From NCBI GenBank assembly GCA_948579355.1, contig CAPAOV010000003.1, forward strand, positions 1-64,000: 64,000 nucleotides of DNA, given 5' to 3'. The position numbers and the translations under genes are program-made. The first letter of the stretch is position 1. Every line of letters starts with the position of its first letter. Under the pieces are notes generated by a model. That model saw only the letters and a list, made by a program, of their open reading frames with translations, searched no databases and had not been told where the DNA came from. The stretch is from an uncultured Eubacterium sp. (GTDB lineage Bacteria; Bacillota; Clostridia; Lachnospirales; Lachnospiraceae). This document shows positions 42,234 to 51,104 of this stretch, in pieces.

Positions 42234-44774
42234 TCAGGCTTTCGCAATGAGAGTTACCTTTTTAATTGTAACAGTACCCATGAAACCTTCGGCACTTGTC
42301 AGTATACCAAATTTCGGTTCTGTCACTGTTCCGCTCTGATAATCTGCCAAACTAACGGAGAATTTACCCGGTTCACTTTCACTATAAGCTGAAACTTTCT
42401 TTTCTGTGCCATCAATCTTAGCGGTAAAGTCTACATAAACATTATGACTTTCACCAGATTTATCATCTTTCTCATACTCAATTTCACATGTATCGTACTT
42501 TGAAAAATCAATATCTGCTGGCAACTGTACCTGAGCTGTTGTAGCCCACTTACCTAACGGTGCCGGTTCATATTCCCAAGGTTCTGGCAGGTTTTCCATT
42601 GGCGTGTCATCTATATTGACACTTGTAACTGTAACCTTACCTCTGAAGCCTGCAGAAGCTGCACCAACCTCAAAAATAATATAAACCGGAGTATCGTCAG
42701 CAAGCGCTGTAACATTGGCTGTATTCAAATTCACTGTTGCATTTGTGCCGTTTGCACCCCAACCAGCACCAAGCTCGTTAGCGCCACCATTCCAGCTAGT
42801 TTTATTCGCTCTCGCAAGGAAAACACCAGATAAAGAACCCGTTACATCGTTACCGTCTTCATCTTCTGTTTTCCAAGTAGCAGTTACCTTTGAAGCACCT
42901 TTAATTGCACTCGCCACTGTTTCAATGACTACAACCTGTGCACCCTCAGGCGCACCAACCATTGAATCAAACGCCGCTTTTTCTCCCAACGCGTCACCCT
43001 CTATTACGAGATTTTCAGGAGTTGGCTCCGGTGTATCTGTAGGAGTATCCGTCGGTGTGTCCGTTGGTGTATCTGTAGGAGTATCCGTTGGTGTGTCAGT
43101 TGGTGTATCCGTAGGAGTATCCGTTGGTGTGTCAGTTGGTGTATCCGTCGGTGTGTCAGTTGGAGTATCCGTTGGTGTATCTCCCTTTTTCACTTTAGCC
43201 AACTCAAGACCATTGTTCTCAGCCCATGTAGCATCTACATCCAAATCATAACTTCCGTCTTCGTTCTTTGTCACTGTTGCAACACGAGCGTCATCGCGGA
43301 TAACAGTTATTGTGTTATTGGTAACATTAACAACATCTGCTTTTTCAGCGCCCTCTTTCAATACAGTAAACTGAAGTTCGCTGTTATCTGTTATTGTTGC
43401 TGTCACTTCATATGTCTTTGTACCGGCAGCTTCTTCAACTACTACAGTTCTCTTGCTAGTATCTTCAGGATTGCGAACCGCCGTAATTACCGTGCCATTG
43501 TCAAGAGTCTTAACAAGGTCTCTGTCCTCTGTTACCCACTTGCTGTAAGTATCCTCTGTGTCAAATACTTTATCAAGTGCAACAATATCATTCTGGCTTA
43601 CAGAAACTACTTTTCCTGCTGCTGTTACAAAGTAATCGTCTGTTGCAGCCAAATCCTCATAAACTACTTTCTCTTCATCTTTAACGCTAGGCTCAATTAC
43701 TTCTGTCTCCGGCGTAGCTGTAGCAGTAGCTGTATCCGTTGGGATATTATCTTTTGCTACAAGAACGATAGAATGAACAGTAATATCTACGTCCTCTTCA
43801 CCTTCATAGCTGTCGTCAGATGTCCATGTGTTGAACTTAACCAAAGCGCCATAAGCCATCTTGTCTGAATCTAAAGCAACCTCATAAGTCATCGTAGTAT
43901 TTGGCTCTTCAATATCTCTGTACTCAGCAGGAGAAGCTGCTGTCGGATTCCAGAATACCGGTGGGTTGTCACCTAACAACTGCAACACAATCGGTGTTCC
44001 CTTATCCAAAGCCTTTTTGTTTACGGAAACTTTGTAAATCACTTTGCTGAACTTGTTCAGGTCAAAACCTTCCGTGCCGTTCAGTGTCCAAACAACACCG
44101 CCGCCCGAGTTAGCAGATAATGCAGTGAATGTTGCGGAGCCGTCAGCATTGTATGTAACGTCACCGTCAATACCACCTTTATTACCTTCTGTATCAGCGC
44201 TCAATGTAATCTTTTTGTCATTTGGTCCAAGCGGATCGTCTGTTGGCGGATTACTTGTTGGCGGGTTACTTGTTGGCGGATTATCCGTTGGCGGGTTGCT
44301 CGTTGGCGGATTATCCGTTGGCGGGTTGCCTGTTGACGGATTGGATGGTGTAGGTGTTGTACCACCAGTGTTTCCGCCCGTGTTTCCACCTGTATTTGGT
44401 GGAGTAGGTGTTGTCGTTTTCTTAACAGCCTTCTTTACCGTTACCTTAACTGTCTTCTTGTAAGTCTTCTTACCTACTTTAATCTTTGCTGTTACCGTAG
44501 CTTTACCTTTTTTCTTACCTTTGATGGTAACGCTGTTCTTTTTCTTCTTGGAAAGGGATACAATCTTCTTTCCTTTCTTGTTTACAGACCATTTTGTTTT
44601 CTTTGGCTTTGCTTTCTTGACAGTAATCTTCTTTTTCTTACCAACGGTAATCGTTACCTTGGTTTTACTTAATTTAGGTTTTTTTGCTTTAGCCGCGCTG
44701 CTGACGCCGGCATTGCCAAAAACCATGCTTGCTGTCAAAGCAAAAACCAGAACTGATTTTGTAGTTCTTTTCAT
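42234..44774 (-). CDS. large secreted Big2/carbohydrate-binding-like protein with PT- and NPPT-repeat linkers
   Basis: This 846-residue protein has a signal peptide (TTKSVLVFALTASMVFGNAGVSSA) and then a very Lys-rich Big2-like domain (about 30-120). A linker follows of Gly/Thr/Asn and five-residue NPPT(D/S) repeats. Next comes a beta-rich domain with LSADTEGNKGGIDG and TFTALSANSGGG that resembles a carbohydrate-binding module. A second region follows, then a linker of about a dozen PTDT repeats and two more beta-rich domains to the end. There is no membrane anchor or sorting motif. It is the first gene after a strong promoter, so it should be abundant. It is probably a cell-surface or matrix protein linked to the polysaccharide. 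Confidence 0.82.
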   Translation of the reverse strand: MKRTTKSVLVFALTASMVFGNAGVSSAAKAKKPKLSKTKVTITVGKKKKITVKKAKPKKTKWSVNKKGKKIVSLSKKKKNSVTIKGKKKGKATVTAKIKVGKKTYKKTVKVTVKKAVKKTTTPTPPNTGGNTGGNTGGTTPTPSNPSTGNPPTDNPPTSNPPTDNPPTSNPPTSNPPTDDPLGPNDKKITLSADTEGNKGGIDGDVTYNADGSATFTALSANSGGGVVWTLNGTEGFDLNKFSKVIYKVSVNKKALDKGTPIVLQLLGDNPPVFWNPTAASPAEYRDIEEPNTTMTYEVALDSDKMAYGALVKFNTWTSDDSYEGEEDVDITVHSIVLVAKDNIPTDTATATATPETEVIEPSVKDEEKVVYEDLAATDDYFVTAAGKVVSVSQNDIVALDKVFDTEDTYSKWVTEDRDLVKTLDNGTVITAVRNPEDTSKRTVVVEEAAGTKTYEVTATITDNSELQFTVLKEGAEKADVVNVTNNTITVIRDDARVATVTKNEDGSYDLDVDATWAENNGLELAKVKKGDTPTDTPTDTPTDTPTDTPTDTPTDTPTDTPTDTPTDTPTDTPTDTPTDTPEPTPENLVIEGDALGEKAAFDSMVGAPEGAQVVVIETVASAIKGASKVTATWKTEDEDGNDVTGSLSGVFLARANKTSWNGGANELGAGWGANGTNATVNLNTANVTALADDTPVYIIFEVGAASAGFRGKVTVTSVNIDDTPMENLPEPWEYEPAPLGKWATTAQVQLPADIDFSKYDTCEIEYEKDDKSGESHNVYVDFTAKIDGTEKKVSAYSESEPGKFSVSLADYQSGTVTEPKFGILTSAEGFMGTVTIKKVTLIAKA
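43030..43180. repeat. 12-bp tandem repeat (PTDT linker)
   Basis: About a dozen 12-bp units such as GGTGTATCTGTA, GGAGTATCCGTT and GGTGTGTCAGTT on the plus strand encode TDTP in the minus-strand gene. Units vary at third codon positions, which points to repeated duplication. Confidence 0.9.
44232..44340. repeat. 15-bp tandem repeat (NPPT linker)
   Basis: Six to seven units of the type GGCGGATTATCCGTT or GGCGGGTTGCTCGTT encode NPPTD or NPPTS in the same secreted protein. Confidence 0.9.
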
Positions 44775-44824
44775 TTTACTTTCACTCCTTCGTCTTTTTA
44801 ATTAAAACAACTTAATCGTTTTTT

Positions 44825-44853
44825 ATCATATCATTCTATCCCTCCCATGTCAA
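44825..44853 (-). promoter_or_regulatory. strong sigma-A promoter of the secreted-protein/polysaccharide operon
   Basis: On the minus strand TTGACA (44848-44853) and TATGAT (44825-44830) are spaced exactly 17 bp. It lies about 50 bp before the ATG at 44774, with GAAGGAGTG as ribosome site. It is the nearest consensus match in the window and probably starts transcription of the proximal locus. Confidence 0.75.
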
Positions 44854-44915
44854 GCAAATTCCCTTACCATTTCTGACCATTTTTTATCTTATGTAAAAAT
44901 TCCTCTGTTTTCGAA

Positions 44916-44967
44916 GAACTTTAGTTCTTTGCGGCGCAGTTCTCAGCCGCCGCTTTTTACAAGATAA
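44916..44967. other. two adjacent hairpins in the divergent intergenic region
   Basis: AAGAACT/AGTTCTT and GCGGCG...GCCGCCGC lie in tandem and are followed by TTTTT on the plus strand, like a terminator with no evident gene before it. They sit in the 326-bp gap (44775-45100) between the secreted-protein promoter and the HTH gene. The rest of that gap is AT-rich, with no further recognised signal. Confidence 0.4.
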
Positions 44968-45100
44968 TAAATTGAATAGAACAAACAAATTATAATACAA
45001 TCACTAGTTGTTGTCAATAACTACTTTAAGGTTTTAGATAAGGTTCCGACGTACGATTAAAATGAAATTTGAAAAGAGTTATAAGACGAGGAGGCTGCCT

Positions 45101-45412
45101 GTGAAAAATTTAAAAAAATTACGTCAGTCAAGACATTTAAGCCAGCAGAAACTTGCCGACAAATTTAGTTTAAGCCAACAATCCATCTATAAATATGAAA
45201 ATAACTTATCAGAGCCGGATATACAGACGCTCAAAAATTTTGCTGATTTTTTTCACACTTCCATTGATACGCTTGTCGACTATACACCTGCCGCACAACC
45301 TCCGGACATTTCTTCTCTTTCCTCCGAAGAAACTCACTTACTACACTTGTATCACAATCTGCCGGAAGATACTCGGAAGCATATTCTGGCAATATTAGAA
45401 GCGCTGGTATGA
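45101..45412 (+). CDS. small XRE family HTH regulator
   Basis: This 103-residue protein has a GTG start at 45101, placed by the strong GAGGAGG 6 bases upstream; the ATG at 45062 has none. The HTH is KNLKKLRQSRHLSQQKLADKF, SLSQQSIYKYENNLSEPDI (residues about 1-55). The C-terminal part (LSSEETHLLHLYHNLPEDTRKHIL) is a short helical tail seen in Clostridial XRE regulators. It diverges from the secreted-protein gene and could regulate that promoter. Confidence 0.85.
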   Translation: MKNLKKLRQSRHLSQQKLADKFSLSQQSIYKYENNLSEPDIQTLKNFADFFHTSIDTLVDYTPAAQPPDISSLSSEETHLLHLYHNLPEDTRKHILAILEALV

Positions 45413-45413
45413 A

Positions 45414-46199
45414 CTACCGCCAGCTCGCCGGAAACAGATACCCCGGATGATTCTCCAGCGTGTCAAATTCATATCCCTGTTCACGAATGTAATCAATAAT
45501 CTGCGGTAAGACAGCAGTAGTATGATTTGTCGTAGCCGAATCATGCAGCAAAATAATCGGCTTATCGTATCTTGTCAAATCCCTTTTGACATTGGCAAAA
45601 ATCGTTTCCTCCGCTACGCTCGCCCCGACAGAATCTTCCCCCGAGACATTCCAGTCAAAACTTCGTACTCCCCGTCTCTGCAATTCTTCTATCAGACTGT
45701 CTACAAAAGAACTGACAAATCCATTATTGCTCCCCCACGGAAAGCGATGCAGCGTTGGTTTCCTGCCGAGTATATTCTCAAGTACCTGCTCCGCCTTATC
45801 GTAGTCCGCAAAAAAATGTTCCTTATCCTTGTAAATATTACATTGTTCATGGCAGTATGTGTGTACCCCTACCGCGTTCCCCTGTTTGAGCGCCCGCTTT
45901 ATAATTTTTTCTTTTTCCTCTGAAATGTCTTTACCTATTATAAAGAAACTAGAAACTGCCTTTTTCTCTTTTAAAATATCTAAAATTTTTTCCGTATTGT
46001 AACTCGGCCCGTCATCAAAAGTAAGATATGCTACTTTTTTTCCTTTTTCCTCTTTGTTGTTTTCTTTCTGAAGCTGCGACATAAGACGCGCGGTCGGCAC
46101 ATAGACGCCACCGCTTTTTTTGTCCTCCCCGCGTCCTGCTTCATAAAAAACCAAAACCATAAGTACACAGACACAAATAATGTAAACGGATTTTTTCAC
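45414..46199 (-). CDS. polysaccharide deacetylase (NodB-like, CE4)
   Basis: This 261-residue protein has a GTG start at 46199 after AGGAG. An N-terminal membrane anchor or signal (KKSVYIICVCVLMVLVFYEA) is followed by the NodB domain: VAYLTFDDGPSYNTEKIL (catalytic base and first metal Asp), VGVHTYCHEQCN (metal His residues, in the form H-x3-H), RFPWGSNN, SFDWNVSGED and a final PIILLHDSATTNHTT. It removes acetyl groups from N-acetylglucosamine in peptidoglycan or another polymer outside the cell. It converges with the HTH gene (1-bp gap). Confidence 0.9.
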   Translation of the reverse strand: MKKSVYIICVCVLMVLVFYEAGRGEDKKSGGVYVPTARLMSQLQKENNKEEKGKKVAYLTFDDGPSYNTEKILDILKEKKAVSSFFIIGKDISEEKEKIIKRALKQGNAVGVHTYCHEQCNIYKDKEHFFADYDKAEQVLENILGRKPTLHRFPWGSNNGFVSSFVDSLIEELQRRGVRSFDWNVSGEDSVGASVAEETIFANVKRDLTRYDKPIILLHDSATTNHTTAVLPQIIDYIREQGYEFDTLENHPGYLFPASWR

Positions 46200-46267
46200 T
46201 GATAGCGCTCCTGCATATATTGTCTGTAACAATATATGCAAGATTCGGATTTCGGTGAGTGCGCCGG

Positions 46268-46816
46268 CAGGGCAATCGCTTAATCATTTGTCTCTCCGAA
46301 TTTGTGTATTGCGCGGGTATCATGCGGTATCGTTGTCCTTGTATCACTCCCCGAAAAATTATTATTTCTTTTCGTTTACAGAGCGCCGCCCGAGCATTGT
46401 CTGAGATGTCTGCTGTCGTTTTTCCTGACTTTTGGCAGCCCATTTGCACTAGACCGCTACGCAGCGGTGCTAATGCACCACCGCAGCTATTATACTCATA
46501 CTGCGGACAGATGCGAAGCATCTGTTCGTGGAAGAGGGCTGTCATAAACAAATACATTTGTTTTTAGCAGCCCTCTTCCACGAAATGACGCCTTTGGCGC
46601 CGTCCGCAGTAATTAGTAACAAATGGTGGTGCATAAGGACCGGCGAGCGGTCAATGCTGCAAAAGTCAGGAAAAAACGACAGCAGACATCGAGTTTTGTG
46701 AGGGCGGCGAAAGATTTCTGTAAATGAAAGAAATAATGTATTTTTCGCTGGGAGTGGATACCGGATGAGATACCGCATGATACCCGTTGCCCTGAAATGA
46801 TTAAGCGATTGCCCTA
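46268..46816. mobile_element. fold-back (MITE-like) element with terminal inverted repeats and target duplication
   Basis: The element is about 549 bp and can fold on itself almost end to end. The outermost 21 bases are a perfect inverted repeat (46269-46289 against 46795-46815, containing GGGCAATCGCTTAATC). Long parts of the two arms then match, with the centre near 46555 (AAACAAAT/ATTTGTTT and GTGGAAGAGGGCTG). It is flanked by a direct duplication GTGCGCCGG (46259-46267 and 46817-46825). At matching places the arms hold different small hairpins (for example GACCGCTACGCAGCGGTGC on the left, GACCGGCGAGCGGTC on the right). It has no credible gene. It lies 18 bp after the hflX stop and upstream of the deacetylase gene. 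A non-autonomous transposon relic is the likely identity. Confidence 0.75.
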
Positions 46817-46842
46817 GTGCGCCGGTGAGCCTGTAGATGAAA

Positions 46843-48084
46843 CTACACAAGAAACGGCGGCACGCTCGCCCGAATAAAAATACCATCCTCGCGGTACTCT
46901 TCTTCCTCCAGTCTGCCGAGTTCCCGAATGCGGCTGATTTTCCCTGCTTCCTCATAAGGAAATACCCGCTCTATCTTCACGAGTCCCTCGTTGGCAATCT
47001 CCTCCAGCGTCTGCAGCAGCTCTGCGATACCGCGGCCGTATTTTGCCGATATGTGTACTACCGCGTCGCTCCTGTCATCGCGCAGTCTCTGACAATCGCT
47101 TTCCCGCAGACAATCCATCTTATTAAAAGCCGTTACTATTTTCTTGTTTTCCACACCAAGCTTATGAAGCGTTTCATAGACAACGTCGCGCTGCAAATCC
47201 AGTTTCGGATTGGAAGCGTCCGCCACGTGCAAAATTATATCGGCATACTTCGCTTCTTCCAGTGTAGACTGAAAGGCGCGTATCAGCGGATGGGGCAGCT
47301 TGTTGATAAATCCTACCGTATCCGTAAAGAGAAACCGTTGTCCGTTCTCCATCGTGAGTATGCGCGTCGTGGGGTCTAAAGTGGCGAAGAGCTTATTTTC
47401 CTCTAACACCTGCGCTCCGGTAAGCACATTCAAAAGCGTTGATTTGCCGGCATTTGTGTAGCCGACAATCGCCACGACAGGAATTTGCTCCCGACTTCTC
47501 TGTTTGCGCATCGTATCACGGTTCTGTACTACTTCTGTAAGACGGCGGTTCAGTACCGCTATCCGCTCCCGAATCAATCGCCGGTCCATCTCCAGCTTTT
47601 TCTCTCCCGGCCCCCTCGTTCCAATACCGCCGCCGAGACGCGACAGCGATTTCCCCAATCCGGCAAGGCGCGAAGAGCGATAACGCAATTGCGCTAATTC
47701 CACCTGTAATTTCCCCTCGCTTGTTTTGGCATGTTTAGCGAAAATATCCAATATCAAAACCGTGCGGTCAATTACTTTCGTCTGCAGCATTTCCTGAAGA
47801 TTTGTAATTTGTGCCGGCGACAGCTCATCATCACAGACAATGGCGTCCGCTTGATTTTGTTCTGCCATCTCTTTTAAATCGGCAATCTTTCCCTTTCCGA
47901 TATACGTGCCTGCATGAACCGCTTCCCGCTTCTGTATAAGACGCCCGACTGCGACTGCTCCGGCAGTTTCCGCCAGCTCGTTAAGTTCATCCAGCGAATC
48001 TTCCACATCCGTACCGTCTTCCACGTCCACTGCCACGAGAATGACCCTTTCTTTCTCTTCTTCCGTTTTATATGTCACTGTCAT
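46843..48084 (-). CDS. hflX: ribosome-associated GTPase HflX
   Basis: This 413-residue protein starts at the ATG at 48084, 7 bases after GAGG; the ATG at 48090 abuts the ribosome site. The N-terminal HflX domain has VGRLIQKREAVHAGTYIGKGK and a glycine-rich RLGGGIGTRGPGEKKLEMDRR. The G domain has G1 GYTNAGKSTLLN, the G3 Asp in FLFTDTVGFI and G4 TAFNKMD. It rescues or splits stalled ribosomes. It is encoded directly after birA. Confidence 0.95.
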   Translation of the reverse strand: MTVTYKTEEEKERVILVAVDVEDGTDVEDSLDELNELAETAGAVAVGRLIQKREAVHAGTYIGKGKIADLKEMAEQNQADAIVCDDELSPAQITNLQEMLQTKVIDRTVLILDIFAKHAKTSEGKLQVELAQLRYRSSRLAGLGKSLSRLGGGIGTRGPGEKKLEMDRRLIRERIAVLNRRLTEVVQNRDTMRKQRSREQIPVVAIVGYTNAGKSTLLNVLTGAQVLEENKLFATLDPTTRILTMENGQRFLFTDTVGFINKLPHPLIRAFQSTLEEAKYADIILHVADASNPKLDLQRDVVYETLHKLGVENKKIVTAFNKMDCLRESDCQRLRDDRSDAVVHISAKYGRGIAELLQTLEEIANEGLVKIERVFPYEEAGKISRIRELGRLEEEEYREDGIFIRASVPPFLV

Positions 48085-48093
48085 TGTCATCCC

Positions 48094-49080
48094 TCACTTT
48101 CCGTCACAAACCCGAAGACTAATCTCACCCGTACGGAGCACCTGCTCCTCTCCGTCATCCATGCGTATCAGAAGACCGCCGTCGTCGTCAATCTCTGCGG
48201 CCGTTCCGTAAGCCCACCCGTCGCCAGAGGAAAAACGGACTCTTCTGCCGAGCACATTCGACCATCGTCTATAGTCTTCCATATATGTTTTTTCAGATAA
48301 TCCCTCATAGAGGGAAAACAGCTCATTCATCACGGCTGCCGCAAGCGTATTGCGCGGCGTCGGATTCTCTTTGCTACAGACCGCTCCGGCAACATCCCGG
48401 ATATCCGGTGAGAATCCCTCCTTGGGTTCACGATAATTGATGCCAATGCCGACGACAACCGTATCAATCCGCCCACTCTCAAAATCGGAAACCGCTTCGG
48501 TAAGGATACCGCATACTTTTTTGCCGCCCAGATAAACGTCATTTACCCACTTAATCGACGGCTCTTCCCGCAAAACCTTTCGTATCGCGCGGCAGACGGC
48601 TACCGACGCCGCCGTCGTAATGAGTACGACGTCTGAAGACTGTTCCGGTGTGGGACGAAACAAAAAACTCATATAAATGCCCGTTCCAGACGGAGAAGAA
48701 AAGCTTCTTCCCCTCCTGCCACGTCCCGCCGTCTGCTCTTCCGACAAAACAACAAGCCCTTCTTTGGCGCCGTCCAGCGCTCTCCTTTTTACATCCAGAT
48801 TCGTCGAGACCGTACTTTTGTATACGACGATTTCGTTGTCCTGATAACATTCCCGCAAACAGGGCCTTATTCCCTCGGCCGACAATACGTCGCTCTTTCC
48901 CATCAGCCGGTATCCGCGATTGTTTGCCGCCCCAATCTCATACCCCTCATCTTTGAGCGCTTTCACCGCTTTCCAAACGGCCGCTCTCGTCACGCCAAGC
49001 CGTCCGGCAATATCTTGTCCGGATAAATCGCAGTCCCGATTGGCCTCCAATAACATCAACACTTTCGTCTTTACACTCAT
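48094..49080 (-). CDS. birA: biotin-[acetyl-CoA-carboxylase] ligase / biotin repressor BirA
   Basis: This 328-residue protein has an N-terminal winged HTH (LSGQDIAGRLGVTRAAVWKAVK) and the catalytic domain with STVSTNLDVKRR, the biotin/adenylate loop TAGRGRRGRSFSSPSGTGIYMS and KWVNDVYLGGKKVCGIL. It biotinylates carboxylases and, through the HTH, can repress biotin genes. Together with bioB at 9 kb it is the second biotin gene of the window. Confidence 0.95.
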   Translation of the reverse strand: MSVKTKVLMLLEANRDCDLSGQDIAGRLGVTRAAVWKAVKALKDEGYEIGAANNRGYRLMGKSDVLSAEGIRPCLRECYQDNEIVVYKSTVSTNLDVKRRALDGAKEGLVVLSEEQTAGRGRRGRSFSSPSGTGIYMSFLFRPTPEQSSDVVLITTAASVAVCRAIRKVLREEPSIKWVNDVYLGGKKVCGILTEAVSDFESGRIDTVVVGIGINYREPKEGFSPDIRDVAGAVCSKENPTPRNTLAAAVMNELFSLYEGLSEKTYMEDYRRWSNVLGRRVRFSSGDGWAYGTAAEIDDDGGLLIRMDDGEEQVLRTGEISLRVCDGK

Positions 49081-49103
49081 AGTATCCTCTCATTTCGATG
49101 CCA

Positions 49104-50372
49104 TTATTCCTGTTTCCCTGTCTGTTTCTCCACCTGCTCCTCTGTCTTCCCCATACGCATTATCTCACCGGACTGCACCTCTGCGTCTACCCTCATGCGA
49201 ATGCGCTCTGCCGGATGTGGGCAATCTTTTACCTGTTCGCCATATTGGTTTACCATCTCCTGCACGGTCACGGTCAGGTTTGTGCCGTCCGTTTTCATTA
49301 TCTCTATCGTGTCGCCAACACTGAATTTGTTCTTCTGCTCAAATATAATCTCTCCATCTTCTGTGACTTCTTCCACTATGCCAAGATAGACGGAACCTTG
49401 CGTGTACGTGTTCGAATCATAAATTTGTGATTCGTGCGTTGTCTTCCCGAAGAAAAACCCTGTCGTGAACTGCCGGTAAGTACACTTCGCGATTTCTTCC
49501 TGATAAAATGGGAGTTTCGCTTGATAGCGTTCAGGGTCTTCCCAATAGTCATCCAAGGCCTGTCGGTATGCGCGTACAACAACCGCCACATAGAGCGCCG
49601 TTTTCATCCGCCCCTCAATCTTAAAACTGTCAATCCCCGCCTCTGCCAGTTCCGGTATATGCTCTATCATACACAAATCTTTGGAATTAAAAATGTATGT
49701 TCCTCTCTCGTTTTCCTCAATCGGCAAATATTCTCCCGGCCGTGTTTCCTCCACAATATGGTATTTCCAACGGCACGGATGTGTGCAGGCGCCGAGGTTG
49801 GCATCCCTTCCGGTAAAATAGTTGCTCAAAAGACAGCGCCCCGAATACGAGATACACATCGCCCCATGAATAAACGTCTCAATCTCCAATCCCTCCGCTA
49901 TGTTGGCACGAATATGTGCGATTTCCCGTAACGACAATTCACGCGCCGTCACAACGCGCGTCGCTCCTGACTGATGCCAGAAATTAAACGTCATGTAGTT
50001 TACATTATTGGCCTGCGTGCTTATATGAATGTCAATCTCTGGACACACCTTTCGGGCAATCGTAAATACTCCCGCATCGGAAATGATAAGGGCGTCCGGC
50101 GCCAGTTCTTTTAATTCCCAAAAATAGTCTTCCACACCTTGCAAATCCCTGTCATGAGCGGTAATGTTCGCCGTTACATAAACTTTCTTCCCTCTTTCAT
50201 GGGCATAAGCAATCCCCTCCCGCATGTCCTCTTTCGAAAAGTTTTTTGCCTTGGCGCGCAGCCCATACATTTCTCCCCCGATATATACTGCGTCTGCGCC
50301 GTAACGTATCGCTGTCTTCAATACTTCCAGACTGCTTGCCGGCGCTAATATCTCAGGTTTCTTCCGTTTCAT
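49104..50372 (-). CDS. U32 family peptidase (collagenase-like; tRNA hydroxylation protein family)
   Basis: This 422-residue protein starts at the ATG at 50372 after GGAGGAGAAA. It has EILAPASSLEVLKTAIRYGADAVY, the Fe-S type cysteine pattern in ISYSGRCLLSNYFTGRDANLGACTHPCRW, then the U32 signature region. Relatives such as TrhP/RlhA work in RNA hydroxylation with prephenate; others are called collagenases. The C-terminal beta-domain is present. It is co-encoded with the O-methyltransferase gene. Confidence 0.9.
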   Translation of the reverse strand: MKRKKPEILAPASSLEVLKTAIRYGADAVYIGGEMYGLRAKAKNFSKEDMREGIAYAHERGKKVYVTANITAHDRDLQGVEDYFWELKELAPDALIISDAGVFTIARKVCPEIDIHISTQANNVNYMTFNFWHQSGATRVVTARELSLREIAHIRANIAEGLEIETFIHGAMCISYSGRCLLSNYFTGRDANLGACTHPCRWKYHIVEETRPGEYLPIEENERGTYIFNSKDLCMIEHIPELAEAGIDSFKIEGRMKTALYVAVVVRAYRQALDDYWEDPERYQAKLPFYQEEIAKCTYRQFTTGFFFGKTTHESQIYDSNTYTQGSVYLGIVEEVTEDGEIIFEQKNKFSVGDTIEIMKTDGTNLTVTVQEMVNQYGEQVKDCPHPAERIRMRVDAEVQSGEIMRMGKTEEQVEKQTGKQE

Positions 50373-50397
50373 TTTCTCCTCCATTTCCATACACCGC

Positions 50398-51045
50398 TCA
50401 CTGTCGGTAACTGATTGTCATCCCGTCGCCAACAGCAAGGCAAATCGTTTCCAGCTCTTTCCTCTCCGTCAGCGCCTGCAAATACTGCCGCATGCGTCCG
50501 TGAATCGTGCGGTCTCTCCTTGTAACCGCATAACGCGATTCGAGCACATCCCCCTCGTGAAGAATGTTATCGGATACCAACGTCCCCCCCTGTGCCAGCA
50601 GACGGCAGACAAAGGGAAGAAAATTCAAGTATTGTCCTTTCGCAGCGTCCATAAATATAAAATCATATTGCTCTCCCGCCTCTGCCAGACGCTGCAAGAT
50701 ATCGGCTGCATCTCCCTCCAACAGCGTAATCTGCCCCGCTTTATCGTAACGCGCTATATTCTGCCTCGCTTCCGTCAGACGCATTTCTACTTTCTCAATC
50801 GTTGTAATTGATGAGGTTTCCGGCAGGCATGATTTCATAAAAAGCGCCGAGTATCCGATTGCCGTTCCGATTTCCAACACACGGGCCGGTTTTCCCGTGC
50901 GAAGCAGATAGCGCAGCAAATCACGCGTACCACGCCGGATAATCGGCACGTCTGCGGCTAGCGCCTGCCTTTCCAAATCCGCAATATAAGGGGCGGACTG
51001 CCGACGATATTTTTCTAAAAAAACTTCCATGCGCTCCTGCTCCAT
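50398..51045 (-). CDS. SAM-dependent O-methyltransferase (CCoAOMT-like)
   Basis: This 215-residue protein starts at the ATG at 51045, 6 bases after GGAGG. It has the Rossmann SAM motif VLEIGTAIGYSALFM, then IEKVEMRLTEARQN and EQYDFIFMDAAKGQYLNFLPFV and SDNILHEGDVLE (metal ligands D and DN). TrmR relatives methylate 5-hydroxyuridine of tRNA (established in Bacillus YrrM), and its pairing with a U32 peptidase of the TrhP type supports this role here. Confidence 0.88.
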   Translation of the reverse strand: MEQERMEVFLEKYRRQSAPYIADLERQALAADVPIIRRGTRDLLRYLLRTGKPARVLEIGTAIGYSALFMKSCLPETSSITTIEKVEMRLTEARQNIARYDKAGQITLLEGDAADILQRLAEAGEQYDFIFMDAAKGQYLNFLPFVCRLLAQGGTLVSDNILHEGDVLESRYAVTRRDRTIHGRMRQYLQALTERKELETICLAVGDGMTISYRQ

Positions 51046-51069
51046 GCACATCCTCCATTCTGCTCTTAT

Positions 51070-51096
51070 AAAAAGCCCGCTACTTTCCGGCGGGCT
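51070..51096 (-). terminator. intrinsic terminator after the MltG-like gene
   Basis: On the minus strand AGCCCGC pairs with GCGGGCT around a 9-base loop, followed by TTTTATA. It lies just after the stop at 51105 and before the O-methyltransferase gene, so the two genes are probably separate units or partly attenuated. Confidence 0.8.
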
Positions 51097-51104
51097 TTCT
51101 TTTT

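Noticed and set aside
42715..43251. 178-codon plus-strand frame rich in VGVS repeats
   Set aside because: It is the antisense reading of the PTDT linker repeat in the real minus-strand gene and has no ribosome site.
44044..44463. 139-codon plus-strand frame with GGL repeats
   Set aside because: It is antisense to the NPPT linker and Lys-rich domain of the secreted protein.
45062..45412. HTH regulator starting at the ATG at 45062
   Set aside because: There is no ribosome site there, whereas GAGGAGG precedes the GTG at 45101.
46141..46955. Several 100-140 codon frames on both strands in the hflX-deacetylase gap
   Set aside because: They arise from the near-palindromic fold-back element, lack ribosome sites and resemble no protein.
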